A DNA stretch of 64,000 nucleotides, from positions 1 through 64,000 of the forward strand of contig CAWJPL010000017.1 in NCBI GenBank assembly GCA_963844695.1, in the 5' to 3' direction. Below the pieces are notes generated by a model. That model saw nothing but the letters and a program-made list of their open reading frames with translations. It did no database searches and had not been told where the DNA came from. The translations under genes were made by a program, and so were the position numbers. This DNA comes from RYN-230 sp963844695 (lineage in GTDB: Bacteria > Actinomycetota > Actinomycetes > Streptosporangiales > Streptosporangiaceae). Shown one piece after another: positions 16,978-27,269 of the stretch (position 1 is the first letter of the stretch; every line of letters begins with the position of its first letter).

Positions 16978-17459
16978 GCTGGCTCCCCGAGCTGACGCGC
17001 CAGGGCGGCGATTCCCCGCGCGGCGGTCGACTTGACGGTGCCGGCACTGATCCCCAGCACGGCGGCGATCTCGGCTTCCGGCAATCCCAGCCAGTAGCGC
17101 AGAACCAGCACCTCCCGGCGCCGCCGGGGCAGCCTGGCCACCGCGGCCAGCACTTGCCTGCGGTCCTCGGCCAGCAGGGCCTCGCTCTCCGCAGACCGCT
17201 GAATAACGTCCGCGGCCAGGCCGTCGCGCGCGCCCCCGAAGCGGCGCGCGACGGCCCGGCGCCGCAGCGCGGTGCGGCATCCGTTGAGGACGGCGGCCCT
17301 CGCGTAGGCCAGCGCACCACCCGTTTCCGGCAGGTAGTCCCGGGTGCACAGCCGGGCGAACACATCCTGGACGATGTCCTCGGCGGACCCTTGGTCGCCG
17401 GTCATGAGCACCGCCAGCCGGACCAGCTCGGCGTGGTGGTCACGGAACAGCTCGGTCAC
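16974..17459 (-). CDS. SigE-like ECF sigma factor
   Basis: 161 residues. Sigma-2 includes FRDHHAELVRLAVLMTGD and EDIVQDVFARL; sigma-4 includes LPRRRREVLVLRYWLGLPEA and EIAAVLGISAGTVKSTAARG. GTG start at 17459. Translationally coupled to the membrane protein downstream, its presumed anti-sigma partner. Belongs to the actinobacterial SigE/ECF group that reports envelope conditions; the trigger is unknown. Confidence 0.9.
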   Translation of the reverse strand: MTELFRDHHAELVRLAVLMTGDQGSAEDIVQDVFARLCTRDYLPETGGALAYARAAVLNGCRTALRRRAVARRFGGARDGLAADVIQRSAESEALLAEDRRQVLAAVARLPRRRREVLVLRYWLGLPEAEIAAVLGISAGTVKSTAARGIAALARQLGEPA

Positions 17460-17688
17460 GACATAGGCGGGTCCGCCCCGACGCCCGGCACCGCCATGCC
17501 CAGCCCCTCACGAGTCACCGCCCCAGGGAGCCCCTCAGCGGCGGGATCGCCGAAACCGGCTCCCCAGACCTGATAGCTCATACCTATTGCACGCGCGAAC
17601 CGCCATTTCGTTGCTCCCGTCTCGGGGATGCCCATGATCGGGCTGCTTTTCAGGCCGCCGCGCAAAAGGCACCACGATGATGGGTCCG

Positions 17689-18889
17689 CTAGCCGGACAG
17701 GAGGGCGAGGGTCAGTTCCTCGACGGCCAGCAGGGGGGCCACGTTGAGCTCCAGGCGCTCCCGGCAGGTCATGATCGCTTCCATCCGGCGCACCGTGGCC
17801 TCCGCGGTGCTGGCCGCCGCCAGCCGGCGCAGTTCCTCTTCGTGACCCGCGCTGGCCAGGTCCACGTCGGCGCCCAGCTGGACGACCAGCACGTCACGGT
17901 AGAAGGCGGCCAGGTCCAGCAGCGCCCGGTCGAGGGCGTCCCGCTTCAGCCGGGTGGCCCGGGACTTCTGCCGGTCCTCCAGGTCCTTCATGGCGCCCGG
18001 CCGAACCGCGCACCGCCTTGGCCACGCCCTTGCCGGTGGAGCCCTCGCCGAACGCCTTGCGCAGTGCGTCCCGCTCCGGCGTGTTGAGCTCTTCGGTCAC
18101 CGCGGCCGCCTCCTGCTCGGCCGCTTTCACCAGCCCCGCCGCCGCGCTCAGCGCCGTGCCCAGGTTGGTGATCCGGGCCGGCAGGCGGAGCACCTCGTCG
18201 CGGCGCTGCGCCGCCTCGGGGTCGGTGGCCAGCCGCCGCGCCCGGCCCACATGGCCCTGGGCCGCCCGGGCGGCGGTCAGGGCCCGGGCCGGGTCCACCC
18301 CGTCCCGGCGGGCGAGCACCTCAGCCACCGCCTCCGGCGGCGGCGTGCGCAGTGTGACCAGCCGGCAGCGGGACCGGATCGTCGTGACGAGTTCTTCCGC
18401 GGAAGGCGCGCAGAGCAGCCAGACCGTCCGCGGCGAGGGTTCCTCGATCGCCTTGAGCAGGGCGTTGGCGGCCTGCTCGGTGGCGCGGTCGGCGTCCTCG
18501 AACACCACCACCTGCCAGCGTCCGCCGGACGGCGCCCCGGCGGCGCGCAGCACCAGGTTGCGGGTCTGCTTGACCCCGTACGACAGCCCCTCCGGCTTGA
18601 CCAGCATCAGGTCGGGATGGGTGCCCGCGCGTACCTGGTGGCAGCTCGGGCACTGCCCGCAGCCCCGGTCCGGGCAGAGCAACGCGGCGGCGAACGCGCG
18701 GGCGGCCACCGACCGGCCTGATCCGGGCGGCCCGGTGAACAGCCAGGCGTGCGTCATGCCCAGCGCGTTCTCGCCGCGAAGCAGCCGGGCGGCGACGGCG
18801 GCCGCCTGTTCCAGCTGGGCCACCACCCGCTCCTGGCCGACCAGGTCGCCGAAGACCGGCGCGCCGCTCACTGCTACGTCCCCGTCCAT
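17689..18889 (-). pseudogene. holB: DNA polymerase III delta' subunit gene with a one-base frameshift
   Basis: Frame one gives the clamp-loader N-terminus: VFGDLVGQERVVAQLEQAA, Walker A-like GPPGSGRS, zinc module CPDRGCGQCPSCHQ, and sensor region LLKAIEEPSPRTVWLLCAPS. Around 17993-18000 the frame must slip one base to continue as MKDLEDRQKSRATRLKRDAL and end LTLALLSG at 17689. The combined length of about 400 residues fits actinobacterial delta'. The protein loads the sliding clamp and is expected to be essential, so the slip is more likely an error in the sequence than a real mutation. It follows tmk closely, an order known in streptomycetes. Confidence 0.85.
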
Positions 18890-18891
18890 CC

Positions 18892-21015
18892 TCAGTCGAC
18901 GATAGCCGGGAAGCTGCCGGTGTTGGCCTCGGCCATGGGCGGGATCGGGTCCGGCAGCATCTCACGGACGCGCTCCTGGATCGCCCGGCTCACGTCCTCC
19001 GGCGACCGGGACGCGTCGAGCACGAGGTAGCGGTCGGGTTCAGCCCGGGCCAGGGCCAGGAAGCCACACCGGACCCGCTCGTGGAAGTCCAGCGGCTCGG
19101 CTTCGAGGCGGTCCGCCGACCGGGCCCGGCGGCCGAGACCGTTGGCGGGCGGCATGTCGAGCAGCACGGTGAGGTCGGGCATCAGGCCCCCGGTCGCCCA
19201 CTGGTTCAGCGTGGCCACCTCGGCCGTGGGCTGGTTCCGGCCCGCGCCCTGGTAGGCGAGGGAGGAGTCCACGTACCGGTCGGTGACCACGACCGCGCCG
19301 CGCTCCAGCGCGGGGAGGATCACCGAGGACACGTGCTCGGCCCGGTCCGCCGCGTACAGCAGGGTCTCGGCCCGGGGTGAGAGGCCGGCGTGCGCGGTGT
19401 CCAGCAGGACCGCGCGCAGCCGCATGCCGATCTTGGTCGCGCCGGGTTCCCGGGTGGTGATCACGTCGTAGCCCTGGTCACGCAGCCAGATGGCGAGCAG
19501 CCGGGCCTGGGTCGTCTTGCCGGCCCCCTCACCGCCCTCCAGCGCGATGAACACGCCGTGCCGGGCCGCGGGCGCCGGCTCGTAGCCGTTGACGTGGCCG
19601 GGAACCGGATGGAACTCTTCCCCCCGGACCGCGGCCACCAGGTCGTCGCGCAGCGGCACGCCCTTTCGGTCGTCCATCTGCCGGTAGGAGATCACGCCGA
19701 CCCAGACCGCGATCGCCGCGGCCAGCAGCATCACGCAGTTGTAGCCGATCCCCTCGTAGCTGACGTTGGCGATGTGCAGGCTCCCGGTCCCGGACACGCC
19801 ACGGAACAGCGCGGTGAAAGCGGCGGCCACGAACGGGGATACCGCGATCACGCTGAACAGGACGACGCGGATGGCGGAGTTGAGGAACGCGAACGTGCGG
19901 CCCCGCGTGTCGTCGTCCACCTCGAGACCGACGATCGTGTAGCCGGTCACGTAGGCCACGCCGGCGCAGGCGCCGAGCAGGACGACCAGCAAGACGGTCA
20001 CGACCAGGTTCGGGATGAGCGCGATGAGCGCGAGCGGGATGGCCGCGCTGACGATGCTCAGGCCGAACAGCCGCCGCCGGCTGAAGCCGTTGAGGATGCG
20101 CAGGCCGAGGAACATCCCGCCGGCCAGCCCCACGAAGATCGCGGCGAACACGACGCCCCAGCCCGCGTTGCCGCCGTGCAGCGTGTTCGTGATGTACGGG
20201 TAGCCGAGCCCGACCACTACCCCGCCGGCCGCGAACGCCCCGACCATGCCGATGACCAGGCCGCGCACCACGGGGGTACGGCCGATGAAACGCCAGCCCT
20301 CCCAGATGGTCTTGGCCACCGAGGGTGCCGAGATGTGCGAGCTGAACTGCCGCTTGGGGATCTCCCGCAGCGCGTAGATGGTCAGCGCGGACACCACGAA
20401 CGTCGCCGTGTTGAAGTACAGCGCCAGGTTCACCGGGTTGGTGGTGAAGTAGTGCGACAGGCCCTCCAGCGCCCGGCTGACCAGGGACAGCAGGCTGAAC
20501 ACGATCCCGGCGATCGGGGCGGTGCCGAACGTGGTGAACAGGCTGTACTGGTTGGCCTCTTCCAGCCGGTCCGGGGGCACCAGGTTCGGCACCGAGGCGT
20601 CCTTGGCTGGCGTCCAGAACAAAGAGACGCAGGACGCGAGGAACTGCACCACATAGATCCAGGTCAGCGGGTTAGCGAAGTGGATCGACAGGTCCAGCGG
20701 GATAGTCAGGTACAGGACCGCGCGCAGCACGTCGCCCACGATCATGTTGATCCGGCGGTCCAGCCGGTCCGCCACGGCGCCAGCCAGCGGCCCGAGCACC
20801 AGGGCGGGCAGCAGGGACACCAGCCACACCCCGCCCACCGCGCTGTACTGCGCGGCGGCGCCGTTGCCGGCCAGGGCGTACGCGAGCGAGGCCAGCGCGA
20901 CCAGACTCAGCCAATCCCCCAGGCTGGACAGCGACGTCGCGATCCACAAGCGCCGGAACGGCCTGATGGACAGGACGTTGCCGCGCCGCTCGCGCGTTGG
21001 GGATCGGAGGTTCAC
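18892..21015 (-). CDS. tmk: MFS transporter - thymidylate kinase fusion protein
   Basis: 707 residues. Residues 1 to about 470 form an MFS_3-type permease of about 12 spans (PFRRLWIATSLSSLGDWLSL, GAVADRLDRRI). Residues about 487-707 are a dTMP kinase: P-loop LEGGEGAGKTTQARLLA, TTREPGATKIG, DRY motif in VVVTDRYVDSSLAYQG, and lid region. It makes dTDP from dTMP for DNA synthesis. The fusion of a permease to Tmk is known in streptomycetes next to topA and holB. The role of the membrane half is unknown. GTG start at 21015; GTC/CTG-rich DNA just downstream makes the start uncertain. Confidence 0.9.
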   Translation of the reverse strand: MNLRSPTRERRGNVLSIRPFRRLWIATSLSSLGDWLSLVALASLAYALAGNGAAAQYSAVGGVWLVSLLPALVLGPLAGAVADRLDRRINMIVGDVLRAVLYLTIPLDLSIHFANPLTWIYVVQFLASCVSLFWTPAKDASVPNLVPPDRLEEANQYSLFTTFGTAPIAGIVFSLLSLVSRALEGLSHYFTTNPVNLALYFNTATFVVSALTIYALREIPKRQFSSHISAPSVAKTIWEGWRFIGRTPVVRGLVIGMVGAFAAGGVVVGLGYPYITNTLHGGNAGWGVVFAAIFVGLAGGMFLGLRILNGFSRRRLFGLSIVSAAIPLALIALIPNLVVTVLLVVLLGACAGVAYVTGYTIVGLEVDDDTRGRTFAFLNSAIRVVLFSVIAVSPFVAAAFTALFRGVSGTGSLHIANVSYEGIGYNCVMLLAAAIAVWVGVISYRQMDDRKGVPLRDDLVAAVRGEEFHPVPGHVNGYEPAPAARHGVFIALEGGEGAGKTTQARLLAIWLRDQGYDVITTREPGATKIGMRLRAVLLDTAHAGLSPRAETLLYAADRAEHVSSVILPALERGAVVVTDRYVDSSLAYQGAGRNQPTAEVATLNQWATGGLMPDLTVLLDMPPANGLGRRARSADRLEAEPLDFHERVRCGFLALARAEPDRYLVLDASRSPEDVSRAIQERVREMLPDPIPPMAEANTGSFPAIVD

Positions 21016-21120
21016 TGGGTCAGGGTATCCACACCAGAGGGGCTCGCGTGGCTTGCAAGCTCGCGAAATGTCCGGTAGCTGCGGCGTTCCGGCGCTGGCC
21101 GGGCGCCGGCCGCAGCGGCT

Positions 21121-23935
21121 CTAGGTCCGGCTGGGCTTCTTCGGGGCGGCCTTCTTCGCGGCCGGCTTCTTCGGCGGCCGGCTTCTTCGGCGCAGCCCGG
21201 CGCCGCGGGGCGGAAGGGGCGGCCATCCGGCGCTCGGCCAGCAGTTCCGCCGCCCGCTGCGCAGTGATCGACTCGACCGCGTCACCCTGGCGCAGCGAGG
21301 CGTTGGTCTCCCCGTCGGTCACGTACGCCCCCCAGCGGCCTTCCTTGATGACCATCGGGCGCTTGCTGGCCGGGTCCTCGCCCAGTTCGCGCAGCGGCGG
21401 CGCGGCGGCCGCGCGGCCCCGGCCGCGCGCCTTCGGCTGCGCGAACAGTTCCTTGGCCTCAGCCAGGGTCAGCGTGAACAGCTGCTCTTCACTGTCCAGC
21501 GAGCGGCTGTCTGTGCCCTTCTTCACGTACGGGCCGTACCGCCCGTTCTGCGCGGTGATCGGCTCGCCGTCCAGCTCGCCGATCGTGCGCGGCAGCGTGA
21601 GCAGCTTGAGCGCGTCGTCCAGCGTGACCGTGTCCAGTGCCATGGACTTCAGCAACGACGCGGTGCGCGGCTTGCTGGAGTCACCCTCGGGCAGCACCTC
21701 GGTGACGTACGGGCCGAACCGCCCGGCCTTAGCCACGATCTCGCGCCCGGTGGCCGGGTCGGCGCCGAGCGGGAAGTCGCCGCTGGGCTGGGCGAACAGC
21801 TCCTCTGCCTTCTCCGGGGTGAGCTCGTCGGGCGCCGTGCCCTCGGGCACGTTCACCCGCTGGTCACCGCGCTCCAGGTACGGCCCGTAGCGGCCGACCC
21901 GGACGGTGATGTCCGTGCCGGCCAGCGGGAACGAGCTGACGTCACGCGCATCGATGTCGCCCAGGTCGCTGACCAGTTCCTTGAGCCCCTCCTCGCCTTC
22001 GGCGCCGAAGTAGAACCGGCGCAGCCAGGGCACCCGGGCCGCCTCGCCGCGGGCGATCGCGTCGAGGGCGTCCTCCATCCGCGCGGTGAAGTCGTAGTCC
22101 ACCAGCTGCGAGAAGTGCCGCTCGAGCAGGGTGATCACGGCGAAGGCGAGGAACGAGGGCACCAGCGCGGTGCCCTTCTTGAACACGTACCCGCGGTCCA
22201 GGATCGTGCCGAGGATGTTCGCGTACGTCGAGGGACGGCCGATCTCCCGGTCTTCCAGGTCCTTCACCAGAGTGGCCTCGGTGTAGCGGGCCGGCGGCCG
22301 GGTGGCGTGCTCGGACGCGGCCAGCTCCAGCGCGTTGAGCGCGTCGCCCTCGGACAGCGGTGGCAGGCGGCGCTCCCGGTCGTCCCGGTCGCCGTCGTCG
22401 TCCGCGTCCTCCACGTAGGCCTTCAGGAAGCCGTGGAAGGAGATGATCTTCCCGGACGCGCCGAACTCGGCCTCCTCTCCCGCGGAGGAACGGCCGGACA
22501 CGCGCACCGACACCGACTCCCCGGTGGCGTCCTTCATCTGGGACGCGACCGTGCGCTTCCAGACCAGCTCGTAGACACGCAGCTCGTCCCCGGACAGCCG
22601 GGACTGCGCCGGGGTCCGGAACGAGTCGCCCGCCGGGCGGATCGCCTCGTGCGCTTCCTGCGCGTTCTTCACCTTGCTGGTGTAGCGGCGCGGGGCGTCC
22701 GGCACGTACTCGGCGCCGTACAGCTCGCGCGCCTGGCGGCGGGCCGCGTCGATCGCGGTCTGCGACAGCGTCGTCGAGTCGGTCCGCATATAGGTGATGT
22801 GGCCGTTCTCGTACAGCCGCTGCGCCACCGACATCGTGTACTTGGCCGAGAAGCCGAGCTTGCGGGACGCCTCCTGCTGCAGGGTGGTGGTACGGAACGG
22901 CGCGTAGGGCGAGCGCCGGTACGGCTTGCGCTCGACCGACTTGACCGAGAAGTCAGCGCCCTGGAGCCGGCCGGCGAGTTCGGCGGCCGACAGCCGGTGC
23001 ACCACGCCGGGCGGGGCAGCCTGGCCGTCAGCACCGCCGGTTGCAGCACTGCCGTTCACAGCAGTGCCGTTCACAGCAGTGCCGTCCGCCGCGGCACCTT
23101 CCAGGTAGAGCACGTCAGGATTGCGCAGCTCACCGGACGGGGCGAAGTCACGGCCCTGGGCGACCCGGCGCCCGTCCACCGCGACCAGGCCGGCCGGGAA
23201 CGAGGACGCTCCCTCGTCGGCCGTGCCGTCGGCGCGGGCGAACACGGCCTGCAGGTCCCAGTACCGGGCGGTGCGGAACGCGATGCGTTCCCGTTCCCGG
23301 GCGACCACCAGCCGGGTGGCCACGGACTGGACGCGCCCCGCCGACAGCCGGGGCATGACCTTCTTCCACAGGACCGGGGAGACCTCGTAGCCGTACAACC
23401 GGTCCAGGACCCGCCGGGTCTGGTAGGCGTCGACCAGGCCGGTGTTCAGCTCCCGCGGGTTGTCCACCGCGTGCGCGATCGCCTCCGGCGTGATCTCGTG
23501 AAACACCATCCGCCGGGTCGGCACCTTGGGCTTGAGTTCCTCGAGCAGGTGCCACGCGATGGCCTCGCCCTCGCGGTCTTCATCAGTAGCGAGGTAGAGC
23601 TCGTCGGCGTCCTTGAGCAGCGACTTGAGCTTGGAGACCTGGGACTTCTTGTCGGAGTGCACGACGTAGAGCGCGCCGAAGTCATCGTTGACGTTGACGC
23701 CGAGCCGCGCCCACGGCTCCTTGCGGTACTTCTCGGGGATCTCCGCGGCCTTGTCCGGCATGTCACGGATGTGACCGATGCTGGACTCCACCACGTACCC
23801 CTTGCCGAGGTATCCCGCGATAGTCCGCGCCTTGGCGGGCGACTCGACGATTACCAGGCGAGTGCCCCCGCCGTTGCTCGCGGCGTTGCCCTTGCCCGCC
23901 GCGCGCTTCGCGGCGGGAGGTGTCCTTGCTGCCAC
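21121..23935 (-). CDS. topA: DNA topoisomerase I, with probable frameshift in its tail
   Basis: Type IA topoisomerase. The Toprim domain runs from RLVIVESPAKARTIAGYLG through TDEDREGEA. The catalytic tyrosine is in ITYMRTDSTTLS. Four C-terminal repeats follow (VGRYGPYLERG, AGRFGPYVTE, NGRYGPYVKKG, EGRWGAYVTDG) and then a Lys-rich tail. The main frame runs on to 21020, giving an acidic tail (EEAGREEGRPEE). Dropping one base near 21172-21177 gives the usual basic tail KKPAAKKAAPKKPSRT ending at 21121, so the true stop is probably 21121. Near residues 300 there is an in-frame 15-bp triplicate (23045-23089). GTG start at 23935 with AAGGTGA upstream. Confidence 0.93.
23045..23089. repeat. 15-bp tandem triplicate inside topA
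   Basis: Three consecutive 15-base units of the type agcagtgccgttcac, each encoding about NGTAV. It sits in a non-conserved insertion of the protein and keeps the frame. Confidence 0.8.
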
Positions 23936-24266
23936 GCATTCACCTTCTAGTCCGGCGCCTGTGCCCGGCCCGGTCTTGTCTATTGCTCGATCCTGCTTCG
24001 GAATCCCTTAGCTGCCAACCCTGAGCCTGACAACCCTCAACCCTGCTGAACCCTTGGCTTGCTCAAGCGTCTTTGTCAAGTGTGCTCGCTCAAGCCCCCT
24101 CGCCAACCGGCCCTGCTTCTCTCAACTCCCAGAGCCGGCATGGGTGTTCCCCCACCCCTCCGTTAGGCCCCTGGGCAGCCATCCCTGTGGCCCCCGGACA
24201 ACCTCGCGGCGAATTTTTCGCCACTGCCGATTGAACCACCGCGTACGCCGAGCACAATATGAGGTG
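23936..24266. other. intergenic region between topA and the DUF5703 gene
   Basis: Divergent promoter region with no credible gene. Repeated short CCCT/AACCCT words occur around 24010-24060. No clear operator or -10/-35 pair was recognised. Confidence 0.5.
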
Positions 24267-24452
24267 ATGGCCGAGTACTCCTACCTCGTGCTGTACCTGC
24301 CGCGAGGAACGTCACGAGACGCCGCCCGGCGCCTGTTGACGGACCATGCCGAGTACGGCGAGTGGGAACTGGCCAGGCTCCGGCTGTATGCAGACGGCAG
24401 CAGGAAGGTCACCCTGCGGCGCCCGATCATACGCCCCGTACTGACCCTTTGA
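24267..24452 (+). CDS. DUF5703-family small protein
   Basis: A 61-residue protein matching the small actinobacterial DUF5703 family over its length: EYSYLVLYLPRGTSRDAARR, DHAEYGEWELARLRLY and a basic tail VTLRRPIIR. AGGTG precedes the ATG at 24267. The family is widely conserved and uncharacterised; nothing here suggests a partner beyond its position beside topA. Confidence 0.85.
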   Translation: MAEYSYLVLYLPRGTSRDAARRLLTDHAEYGEWELARLRLYADGSRKVTLRRPIIRPVLTL

Positions 24453-25032
24453 ACACCGCTTGCTCATCAACGCCTGGGCGCCGCAGGCATTCCCGCCGGT
24501 CCGCAGGCTGCGACGCTGCCGGAGATCCGGCCGTCTCCCTCTGGCCTCCGCAGGGCCGCGACACGGTCGGCGATCCGGGCTGCCTCCCTCCGGCCCCCGT
24601 AGACGGTGGGGCGGCGGCCTGGCTGGGTCTTCGTTGCGGGCCCTTGAAGTTCTCGATCTTGACCTTTCGTCTGTCCCCCCGTCCGGGGCGGCGGCCACGG
24701 CCAGGGGCACCGCGGGGGCAGTTTCCGCTGGCCGTGGCCGCCTGGGCGGGGTAGCCACGCCGGTCACGGCGATCCTGCGCAGGTCCGGGCGCCGGCTGTG
24801 CCTGGCCGCGTCGCGTCCTGCCCGCCCCTGGCGGGTTACCCGCGCGGCTCCCGGTCGTTCTCCGGCGCCGGATCAGCAGGAAAATCATCCTCGTCGTCAC
24901 CGGTACTGTGCGGGCTGGCCAGACAGGGTTTGCCGGACGTTCTGCTTCCCCCGGGCGGACAGCCTCACGCAATGCGTAACGATAGCACTACTGAGTGTGT
25001 GCATCGGGTTATCCGGCGAAAAGTGCCAGCCT
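24453..25032. other. intergenic stretch without recognisable gene
   Basis: About 580 bases. Both strands have long open frames, but their translations are Arg/Pro-rich and match nothing. Antisense-like readings continue into the peptidase gene and were not accepted. Confidence 0.5.
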
Positions 25033-26439
25033 TCAGCAGCGGTCGAGGAAGCCATCCAGGACGCGCGTGCCGAACTGGAGAGCGGACACCGGCACCCGCT
25101 CGTCCACGCCGTGGAACATGCCGGAGAAGTCCAGGTCCGCCGGGAGCCGCAACGGGGCGAAGCCGAAGCACCGCATACCGAGCCGGCTGAAGGACTTCGC
25201 GTCGGTCCCGCCGGACAGGCAGTACGGGACGACCCTGGCCCCGGGGTCCTCGGCGAGCAGGGCGGCGCTCATGGCGTCGCACAGGTCGCCGTCGAACGTG
25301 GTCTCCAGGGCGATGTCGTGGTGGATGAACTCACGCTCGACACCCGGGCCGAGCAGGCTGTCCACCTCGGTGAAGAACTCGTCCTCGTGGCCGGGCAGGA
25401 AGCGCCCGTCCACGTCGGCGGTGGCGACCTGGGGAACGACGTTGACCTTATATCCCGCCTTCAGCACGGTCGGGTTAAGAGTGTTGCGGAGAGTGGCGCC
25501 CGTGAGCCGGGACAGCGACCCGATCTTGTCGATGACCTGCCGGTAGGCCTCCGGTCCGTACTCGAGGCCGAGCGCGGTGCACGCCTCGGCCAGGAAGGCC
25601 TCGACCGCCGGGGTGAGCCGGACCGGCCAATCGTGCCGGCCGATCCGCGCGACCGTCTCGGCCAGTTCGGTGACCGCGTTGTCGGGTTGGAGCATCGAGC
25701 CGTGCCCGGCGATGCCGCGCGCGGTCAGCCGGAGCCAGGCCATGCCCTTCTCGGCGGTCTGGATCAGGTAGAGGCGCTGGCCGCCGAGGGTGACACTGAA
25801 CCCGCCGACTTCACCGACCGCCTCGGTGACGCCCTCGAAGAGCCCCGGGTGGTTATCGACCAGGAAGCGGGCGCCGTAGGTGCCGCCTGCCTCCTCGTCG
25901 GCGAGGAAGGCCAGGACCACATCGCGGGGCGGGCGGCGGCCCTCACGCAGGCGTTGGCGGACCACGGACAGGATCATCGCGTCCATGTCCTTCATGTCGA
26001 CGGCGCCGCGGCCCCAGACGCACGGGTCGTCTTGGCCGGGCGCCTTGGTGCTGGCGTGGCTCTTGGTGCTGGCGCTGCTCTTGGTGCTGGCGTCGCCGAT
26101 GTGGCCGGAGAAGGGGTTGACCTGCCAGTCCGCCGCATCGGCGGGGACCACGTCGAGGTGGCCGTGGATGAGGAGGGCCGGCCGGGTCTGGTCTTCCCCG
26201 GTTATGCGGGTGATCACGCTGGCCCGGGACTTGTCGGACTCCAGGATGGTCGGCTCGAGGCCGACCTCCGCGAGGAGACCGGCCACATACTCGGCCGCCT
26301 GGCGTTCGCCGGGGCCTTGGTTGTCGCCGCGGTTGGAGGTATCGATCCTGATGAGGTCGCTGCACAGGCCCGCGACCTCGTCCTGAGCGGTGACGTTGTT
26401 GCTGCTGCGGCCCGAGGCGGCTGGAGTCTGTGTCATCAC
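25033..26439 (-). CDS. M20-family metallopeptidase (ArgE/DapE/ACY1-type)
   Basis: 468 residues. Metal ligands appear as LLIHGHLDVVP, GRGAVDMKDM, ADEEAGGTYG and a late GGTDAKSFSRLG with the HGVDERVPV end. Catalytic Asp is two residues after the first His. The lid/dimerisation domain lies in the middle. These cytosolic enzymes hydrolyse N-acyl amino acids or dipeptides; substrate not predictable. An in-frame low-complexity insertion (STK repeated three times, about residues 115-130) sits between the first two metal motifs. Confidence 0.9.
   Translation of the reverse strand: MMTQTPAASGRSSNNVTAQDEVAGLCSDLIRIDTSNRGDNQGPGERQAAEYVAGLLAEVGLEPTILESDKSRASVITRITGEDQTRPALLIHGHLDVVPADAADWQVNPFSGHIGDASTKSSASTKSHASTKAPGQDDPCVWGRGAVDMKDMDAMILSVVRQRLREGRRPPRDVVLAFLADEEAGGTYGARFLVDNHPGLFEGVTEAVGEVGGFSVTLGGQRLYLIQTAEKGMAWLRLTARGIAGHGSMLQPDNAVTELAETVARIGRHDWPVRLTPAVEAFLAEACTALGLEYGPEAYRQVIDKIGSLSRLTGATLRNTLNPTVLKAGYKVNVVPQVATADVDGRFLPGHEDEFFTEVDSLLGPGVEREFIHHDIALETTFDGDLCDAMSAALLAEDPGARVVPYCLSGGTDAKSFSRLGMRCFGFAPLRLPADLDFSGMFHGVDERVPVSALQFGTRVLDGFLDRC
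26048..26095. repeat. imperfect short tandem repeat inside the M20 gene
   Basis: Three units of the type cttggtgctggcg with 18-21 base spacing, encoding ASTKS-type repeats in the protein. Confidence 0.6.
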
Positions 26440-26708
26440 CCCATGGTCGCACTTAGCGGGAGCGGGATGGGGATCGGCCGGTCAGCTGGAGGGCAGCACC
26501 CGCCCTCCGGGCCCGGGGGGCCTCGAAGTGCTCCGCCGAGTGGGGGCTGCAGAGCTCAGCTAGAGGGGCGGCAAGGCCCGTTCGTCGCGGGGGGCGCCAT
26601 CATTTAGCGTGCGGCCCGTCGGCCGGCGGACGACCGCTTCGCCGGACCCGGCTGGATTTGCTATCGTGAGGCGGCCGGTCCGGTGGATGATGCCGTGACC
26701 TGGCCCAC

Positions 26709-26794
26709 GTCCGGGTGGCGGAATAGGCAGACGCGCTAGCTTGAGGTGCTAGTGCCCTGAAAGGGGCATGGGGGTTCAAGTCCCCCCTCGGACA
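26709..26794 (+). tRNA. tRNA-Leu (anticodon GAG)
   Basis: Class II tRNA with the long variable arm expected for Leu. The acceptor GTCCGGG pairs with CTCGGAC, the anticodon loop TTGAGGT carries GAG, the variable arm is TGCCCTGAAAGGGGCA, and the T-arm GGGGGTTCAAGTCCCCC is perfect. CCA not encoded. Its 3' end recurs in fragments downstream, suggesting use as an integration site. Confidence 0.95.
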
Positions 26795-27269
26795 CAACTC
26801 AGAACTTTCTGACCTACAGATATGCAGGAAGCGCCCAGTGGGTGTGGGCGAGACCGCAGGTTATGAACGTGGGGGTTCAACTCGCTCCCAGACACTGCTC
26901 ATTCGCCTATATCCGCGAGCGCGGCGGCCAGCCTGGTCGCTGTCGGTGCGCCCGGGAAAACAGCGCACCGCGCTCCACCTGCGGACTGCGCGTGGCAGCG
27001 GCAACGCGGACCGACCCGCCAGCCAGGAAGACCCGCTCGACCGTCACGGCGGTCAGATGCGAGACCACGGACAATCTCAAGATCGCACGGCGAGCATGAC
27101 CACAAAGGTGCTGATCACCTCACCATCGGACAAGCCGGACCAGCCCAGTCAGGCAATCTGCGCCAGAGCCAAATTCGGCGCCGTTGACAAGCGGCACCTT
27201 GTCCGTTGCGCATCTCACATGCCAGAGTCCGACAGAGCTCAGCCGCGCCCTATTCCAGGAGGACACGTC
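26795..27269. other. intergenic region after tRNA-Leu
   Basis: No convincing gene. A tRNA-3'-like fragment lies at 26867-26895. Upstream of the phosphatase gene a ribosome site CAGGAGGA lies at 27256-27263. Confidence 0.5.
26867..26895 (+). repeat. tRNA-Leu 3'-end-like fragment A
   Basis: Aligns with 26768-26795 of tRNA-Leu: TGGGGGTTCAA is exact, followed by a diverged CTCGCTCCCAGACAC in place of GTCCCCCCTCGGACAC. About 75 bases downstream of the tRNA end. It could be a decayed attachment site. Confidence 0.45.

Noticed and set aside
17456..17665. Small minus-strand frame upstream of the ECF gene
   Set aside because: No ribosome site and no family; the 229-base gap is better read as the promoter region.
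19390..24000. Long plus-strand frames opposite MFS-tmk and topA
   Set aside because: Antisense shadows of conserved genes; His/Gln/Asp/Arg-rich with no domain.
24460..26607. Long plus-strand open frame (715 codons) opposite the M20 peptidase
   Set aside because: It is antisense to a gene with clear metal motifs; its translation is Gly/Arg/Glu-rich without any motif. High-GC shadow.
26600..26797. Minus-strand short frame beginning CPRGDLNPHAP
   Set aside because: It is the antisense of tRNA-Leu, a familiar false gene.
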